Below, piece after piece: positions 6,825-9,169 of a DNA stretch of 9,169 nucleotides. The notes beneath the pieces are model-generated. The model did no database searches. It was not told the DNA's origin and was given only the letters and a program-made list of their open reading frames with translations. The stretch lies in contig DHJG01000222.1 of assembly GCA_002404215.1 (NCBI GenBank), forward strand, positions 1,245 to 10,413, written 5' to 3'. The DNA comes from Desulfosporosinus sp. UBA4726 (GTDB taxonomy: Bacteria; Bacillota; Desulfitobacteriia; Desulfitobacteriales; Desulfitobacteriaceae). Position numbers and translations under genes: made by a program. The first letter of the stretch is position 1; each line of letters begins with the position of its first letter.

Positions 6825-8072
6825 CTATATTAGTAAATCAAATAATTCTTGGTTATCATTGATAATCGTATATTGAATTCCCTGGTGGTCCATTTTTTCA
6901 ATGAGGGTCTGATAGTCTTCTTTCCGAGTAAGCTCAATTCCGACCAGGGTCGGGCCTTTTTCTTTATTGTTAACCTTCGTATACTCGAACCGTGTGATAT
7001 CGTCGTCTGGGCCCATAACATCGACCATAAATTCTTTCAGTGCGCCGGGGCGCTGGGGGAAGTTAATGATGAAATAATGCTTGAGTCCTTGATCGAGGAG
7101 AGAACGTTCTTTAATTTCCGGAGTCCTTTCAATATCATTATTTCCGCCACTAATTATACAAACGACGTTTTTGCCTTTGATCTGATCCTTGCAGGTATCC
7201 AGCGCAGCTATAGGAAGTGCACCGGCAGGTTCTACAACGATTGCGCTATCATTGTACAACTCTAAGATGGCAGTGCAGACTTTCCCTTCACTGACAACGA
7301 TGATATTGTCTAAGACTTCTTGACAGATTTCGAAGGTTAGGTCCCCTACCCGTTTTACGGCTGCACCGTCAACAAACTTATCGATTTTAGCCAAAGTCAC
7401 GACTTTATTGTTATCAAGGGACCGCTTCATAGAACAGGCCCCCTGAGGTTCCACGCCAATAATTTGGGTAGCAGGGCTCAGGCATTTGATGTATGTGCCA
7501 ACTCCCGACATCATGCCACCCCCTCCAATGGCTCCAAAAATGTAATCCATCGGCTTCTCTAAATCGTTGAGGATTTCAATGGCAATTGTTCCTTGACCAG
7601 CTATAACAAGAGGATCATCAAAAGGATGAATGAAATATTTATTTTCTGTGTCGCAATGCATTTTGGCTTCATCAAAAGCATCATCAAAGGTGTCTCCAGT
7701 CAGAACCACTTCTATAAAATCTCCACCAAAGCGTTTGACCTGTGAGACTTTTTGTCTAGGGGTGGTAATAGGCATGTATATCCTCCCGGGAATACCTAAG
7801 TTTTTACATGAATAGGCAACACCCTGTGCATGGTTACCGGCACTAGCGCAGACCACACCATTACTTAATTCAGCGGGGGGAATACTTTGAATCAGGTTAT
7901 AAGCTCCGCGAATCTTAAAAGAACGGACAACCTGTAAATCTTCACGCTTTAAATACAGATTACAGTTGTATTTTTCTGAGAGAATGTCATTTCTTTGGAG
8001 AGGCGTTCTATTAATGATGCCTTTGAGAGCTTGGCCCGCTTTGATGATATCTTCTAAAAGTACTTGTCCCAT
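6825..8072 (-). CDS. ilvA: Threonine ammonia-lyase (threonine dehydratase), biosynthetic, with C-terminal regulatory domain
   Basis: This PLP enzyme deaminates L-threonine to 2-oxobutanoate, the first step committed to isoleucine. The 415-residue protein matches the short Bacillus-type IlvA (about 420 residues, one ACT-like domain) rather than the 510-residue enterobacterial type with two. Visible features: SFKIRGAYN (51-59) with PLP-binding Lys53; ASAGNHAQG (76-84); the glycine-rich phosphate loop GGGGMM (183-188); SGGN (308-311); and the regulatory domain from about 331 (HYFIINFPQRPGALKEF), where isoleucine or valine is expected to act. The start ATG (8070-8072) is preceded on the minus strand by AAGGGGT at a suitable distance. 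The stop is TAG at 6825-6827. It converges on the c-di-GMP regulator gene over 40 bp with no clear terminator between, and diverges from the T-box-controlled gene. No T-box, CodY box or convincing promoter was found in its own upstream region. Confidence 0.96.
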   Translation of the reverse strand: MGQVLLEDIIKAGQALKGIINRTPLQRNDILSEKYNCNLYLKREDLQVVRSFKIRGAYNLIQSIPPAELSNGVVCASAGNHAQGVAYSCKNLGIPGRIYMPITTPRQKVSQVKRFGGDFIEVVLTGDTFDDAFDEAKMHCDTENKYFIHPFDDPLVIAGQGTIAIEILNDLEKPMDYIFGAIGGGGMMSGVGTYIKCLSPATQIIGVEPQGACSMKRSLDNNKVVTLAKIDKFVDGAAVKRVGDLTFEICQEVLDNIIVVSEGKVCTAILELYNDSAIVVEPAGALPIAALDTCKDQIKGKNVVCIISGGNNDIERTPEIKERSLLDQGLKHYFIINFPQRPGALKEFMVDVMGPDDDITRFEYTKVNNKEKGPTLVGIELTRKEDYQTLIEKMDHQGIQYTIINDNQELFDLLI

Positions 8073-8332
8073 GTTCTTACCCCTTTTCTGACCTCCATTT
8101 AGTTTGCTTAAAGTCCCTCAATCCACACCAACCCTCTTTTTGATGTTAATATTGAAGGTGAGACGCGCATGATTTACCAGATATTCATTTTATATCATAC
8201 ACTCTGTTATAAGTACATTCGCTAATTTTATAGGAAACCATTTTATTATCATACTGTCATAGCTGAATCGAGAAATAGTTTGGGAATTTACTTGTTGCGA
8301 AAATAGTTTGCTTCAAAGAGTAAACACCATAG

Positions 8333-8641
8333 AGCGTAGATATAGTTAATGAATTAAAAATTAATAGCATAAGGACGGAACTTTTTAACGTTACCAGGCA
8401 TCTAGAAGACGAATTAGAGGTTAGGGAAAGGGATAAAGACCAGTATATAAATCAAGACTAAACTCATGCAAATATCTGCCTGTATGGGAACCGATTGTCA
8501 CCAATAGTGACCCGGGGCAAAGTTGCTCACGCTAAGTTGCCTCCGCAGCTACCGTTAACGCCGGTCAGCTTTGATTTTGCGGGGGTTCAAGTTGAGGGCT
8601 CTTACCTAGAACTTGGGTTGAAACCGTTTAAGAAAGTGTAA
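8333..8641 (+). pseudogene. Weak candidate: decayed reading frame of unknown origin
   Basis: One frame is open from 8333 to a TAA at 8459-8461 and, in the same frame, from 8462 to a TAA at 8639-8641. The first part reads as a charged helix (for example HLEDELEVRERDKDQY). The second reads LYGNRLSPIVTRGKVAHAK, continues through a Pro-rich segment, and ends with LELGLKPFKKV. Neither part has an ATG start or ribosome site, and other frames are more interrupted. Residue use looks protein-like and the second half is GC-richer than its flanks, which would fit the remnant of an acquired gene. I recognise no family. About 100 codons with a single stop can arise by chance, so this is a pointer rather than a call. 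Confidence 0.2.
8497..8585. repeat. Cluster of overlapping inverted repeats
   Basis: Three possible stems are seen. (a) GTCAC 8497-8501 pairs with GTGAC 8507-8511. (b) GGGGCAA 8514-8520 pairs with TTGCCTC 8537-8543. (c) CCTCCGCA 8540-8547 pairs with TGCGGGGG 8578-8585 and encloses an inner stem, GCTACCG 8548-8554 with CGGT and AGC (8562-8569) around one bulged C. Stems b and c share bases 8540-8543 and so exclude each other. No U-run follows, so it is not an ordinary terminator. It could be a structured RNA, a protein target, or chance structure in GC-rich sequence. Confidence 0.35.
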
Positions 8642-8658
8642 TACTTGCTGAAATAGAG

Positions 8659-8686
8659 TTGACAAAATTACCAGCACTGTTATAAT
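8659..8686 (+). promoter_or_regulatory. Vegetative (sigma-A type) promoter of the T-box leader
   Basis: TTGACA (8659-8664) and TATAAT (8681-8686) are both perfect consensus hexamers, separated by 16 bases. A TG one base before the -10 adds an extended -10 element. Transcription should begin about 8692-8694, immediately before the T-box leader, so control is expected by premature termination rather than at initiation. Confidence 0.92.
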
Positions 8687-8920
8687 ACAATTAATTGAAT
8701 TATCAAAGGCTAAGACGGAGAAAAGTAAGCTATTTTATTACCCTTCAGGGAGGAAGAGTCTTGACTGAAAGCTCTTCTATGTGTTGTAATAGCTGAAGTT
8801 CCCTCCCGAGCTGCCGGCTGAACGGAATCAAGTAGGCTAGGACGGTTCTTCCCCGTTAAAAGGAAGGAGGTATCGGATATCATTCCCGTACCTTTGTCGA
8901 GTGGCCTTTGGGCTAAAGTC

Positions 8921-8952
8921 GGGTGGTAACGCGAGATTGAACTTCTCGTCCC
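8921..8952 (+). promoter_or_regulatory. T-box antiterminator 1
   Basis: GGG 8921-8923 pairs with CCC 8950-8952. The 7-base bulge UGGUAAC (8924-8930) receives the tRNA 3' end. GCGAGA 8931-8936 pairs with UCUCGU 8944-8949 around a 7-base loop. The fold is mutually exclusive with terminator 1, which uses the same 3' bases. Confidence 0.88.
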
Positions 8953-8980
8953 TTCAGGGATGAGAAGTTTTTTGTTTTTT
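8940..8980 (+). terminator. T-box terminator 1
   Basis: AACTTCTCGTCCC (8940-8952) pairs with GGGATGAGAAGTT (8957-8969) with one G-U pair and a UUCA loop. It runs into a T-rich tract, TTTTTTG then TTTTTT (to 8980). It is a classic intrinsic terminator, expected to form when the tRNA is charged. Confidence 0.93.
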
Positions 8981-9057
8981 GTTAGACCTAGACTAAACTC
9001 GATAAATGCGAGTTTGATGTACTGTACTTTTTAGAGAGGGCCAAGTTTGGCCAAAAT

Positions 9058-9091
9058 GGGTGGTAACGCGGAAGTCCACGGCTTTCGTCCC
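9058..9091 (+). promoter_or_regulatory. T-box antiterminator 2
   Basis: GGG 9058-9060 pairs with CCC 9089-9091. The bulge UGGUAAC (9061-9067) is identical to that of antiterminator 1. GCGGAAG 9068-9074 pairs with CUUUCGU 9082-9088 around a 7-base loop. The helix sequence differs from antiterminator 1 but keeps all pairs, which argues that both are under selection. A stem III equivalent, GGCCA 9039-9043 with TGGCC 9048-9052, precedes it. Confidence 0.88.
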
Positions 9092-9118
9092 TGAGGGGGA
9101 TGAACCGTGGGCTTTTTT
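9076..9118 (+). terminator. T-box terminator 2
   Basis: CCACGG (9076-9081) pairs with CCGTGG (9105-9110). The stem continues as TTCGTCCC with GGGGATGAA around a UGAG loop, interrupted by a small bulge. GC and then TTTTTT (9113-9118) follow. It overlaps the 3' half of antiterminator 2, so the two folds exclude each other. Confidence 0.92.
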
Positions 9119-9149
9119 ATGGACTAAATTAAGGGGAGGTCGACATTTT

Positions 9150-9169
9150 ATGAACGATTTAAGATTGGG
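9150..9169 (+). CDS. Start of the T-box-controlled gene (cut by the window end)
   Basis: ATG at 9150 follows the ribosome site GGGGAGGT (9133-9140) by 9 bases and lies 32 bases after the second terminator. Only six full codons and part of a seventh are present (MNDLRL, then GG-). That is too little to name the product. The T-box upstream implies an amino acid biosynthesis, transport or aminoacyl-tRNA synthetase gene tied to valine or phenylalanine, depending on how the specifier is read. Confidence 0.85.

Larger units (their letters stand above)
8073..8658. other. 586-bp intergenic region between divergent ilvA and the T-box promoter
   Basis: No intact gene is supported here. The ilvA-proximal part (8073-8330) is AT-rich and should hold the minus-strand ilvA promoter; TATGAT- and TATAAA-like -10 candidates occur around 8185-8240, but none has a matching -35. 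The distal part (about 8480-8640) is distinctly richer in GC and contains overlapping inverted repeats (8497-8585) and two adjacent open stretches in one frame, listed separately. I see no insertion-sequence ends, tRNA or leader peptide. Confidence 0.6.
8693..9118 (+). promoter_or_regulatory. T-box leader (tRNA-sensing) with one Stem I and two serial antiterminator/terminator modules
   Basis: A T-box RNA reads the charging state of one tRNA through a codon-anticodon contact in Stem I and a contact between the uncharged 3' end and the T-box bulge. Stem I: AGTA 8724-8727 and GAA 8795-8797 form the loop-E pair, closed by AGCTATT 8728-8734 with AATAGCT 8788-8794. The AG-bulge region is at 8746-8752, and a distal GAAGAG/CTCTTC stem (8753-8758 with 8772-8777) encloses the GACTGAAAG-type loop. 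A conserved stem II region is at 8831-8859, stem III at 8902-8915. The specifier directly after GAA is GTT 8798-8800 (Val); counted from the lower helix (GGAG 8717-8720 with CTCC 8803-8806) it is TTC 8799-8801 (Phe). T-box cores GGGTGGTAACGCG occur at 8921-8933 and 9058-9070, each with its own terminator. UGGU fits a tRNA with discriminator A, true of both tRNA-Val and tRNA-Phe. Only 58 bases separate the first U-run from the second stem III, too few for a second Stem I; they hold a small hairpin (8995-9015). Confidence 0.93.

Noticed and set aside
6849..7265. 138-codon open frame on the plus strand inside ilvA
   Set aside because: It is antisense to a conserved IlvA C-terminal region and has no convincing ribosome site; it is a shadow of ilvA codon use.
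8228..8245. CodY-box-like AATTTT sequence upstream of ilvA
   Set aside because: Only the left half matches; five or more mismatches in the 15-base consensus.
8514..8526. Sigma-54-like GG...TTGC element
   Set aside because: The GG-to-GC spacing is 9 rather than the required 10, flanking bases fit poorly, and no enhancer-binding regulator gene is nearby.

Overview
The window looks like a chromosomal segment of a low-to-medium GC, Gram-positive-type anaerobe, most likely a member of the Clostridia (a Desulfosporosinus/Desulfitobacterium-like Peptococcaceae is my guess, not proven). The reasons are strong AGGAGG-type ribosome sites, a TTG start, a T-box leader, a Bacillus-type short IlvA, and multidomain c-di-GMP proteins. 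No rRNA, tRNA, CRISPR array or complete insertion sequence is visible.

Layout. (1) 1-990: the 3' part of an adenine deaminase gene, entering from the left edge. A possible 43-codon ORF (1000-1131) follows, then a striking 50-bp perfect palindrome with a U-tract (1141-1197), which should end transcription. (2) 1350-6784: a tightly packed three-gene signalling operon on the + strand. It encodes a branched-chain-amino-acid-type solute-binding protein with no transporter genes beside it, a membrane hybrid histidine kinase (dCache, HAMP, HisKA, HATPase, REC, HPt), and a REC-GGDEF-HD-GYP response regulator with both c-di-GMP-making and c-di-GMP-degrading active sites intact. Together they contain every phosphotransfer site of a His-Asp-His-Asp relay, so the likely reading is: an extracellular small molecule is bound by the binding protein, presented to the kinase, and converted into a change of c-di-GMP. 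(3) 6825-8072 (-): ilvA, threonine ammonia-lyase with a C-terminal regulatory domain, convergent with the signalling operon across only 40 bp. (4) 8073-8658: a 586-bp intergenic region with overlapping inverted repeats and a weak trace of a decayed reading frame. (5) 8659-9149: a strong promoter and an unusual T-box leader with one Stem I but two complete antiterminator/terminator modules in series. It controls a gene of which only the first 20 bases (9150-9169) are present.

The two most interesting items are the serial antiterminator T-box, where both antiterminators fold identically with compensating sequence differences, and the binding-protein/hybrid-kinase/dual c-di-GMP enzyme operon. 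The T-box specifier reads as GUU (Val) counted from the loop-E side, or UUC (Phe) counted from the lower helix. I could not settle which, and the controlled gene is too truncated to decide.
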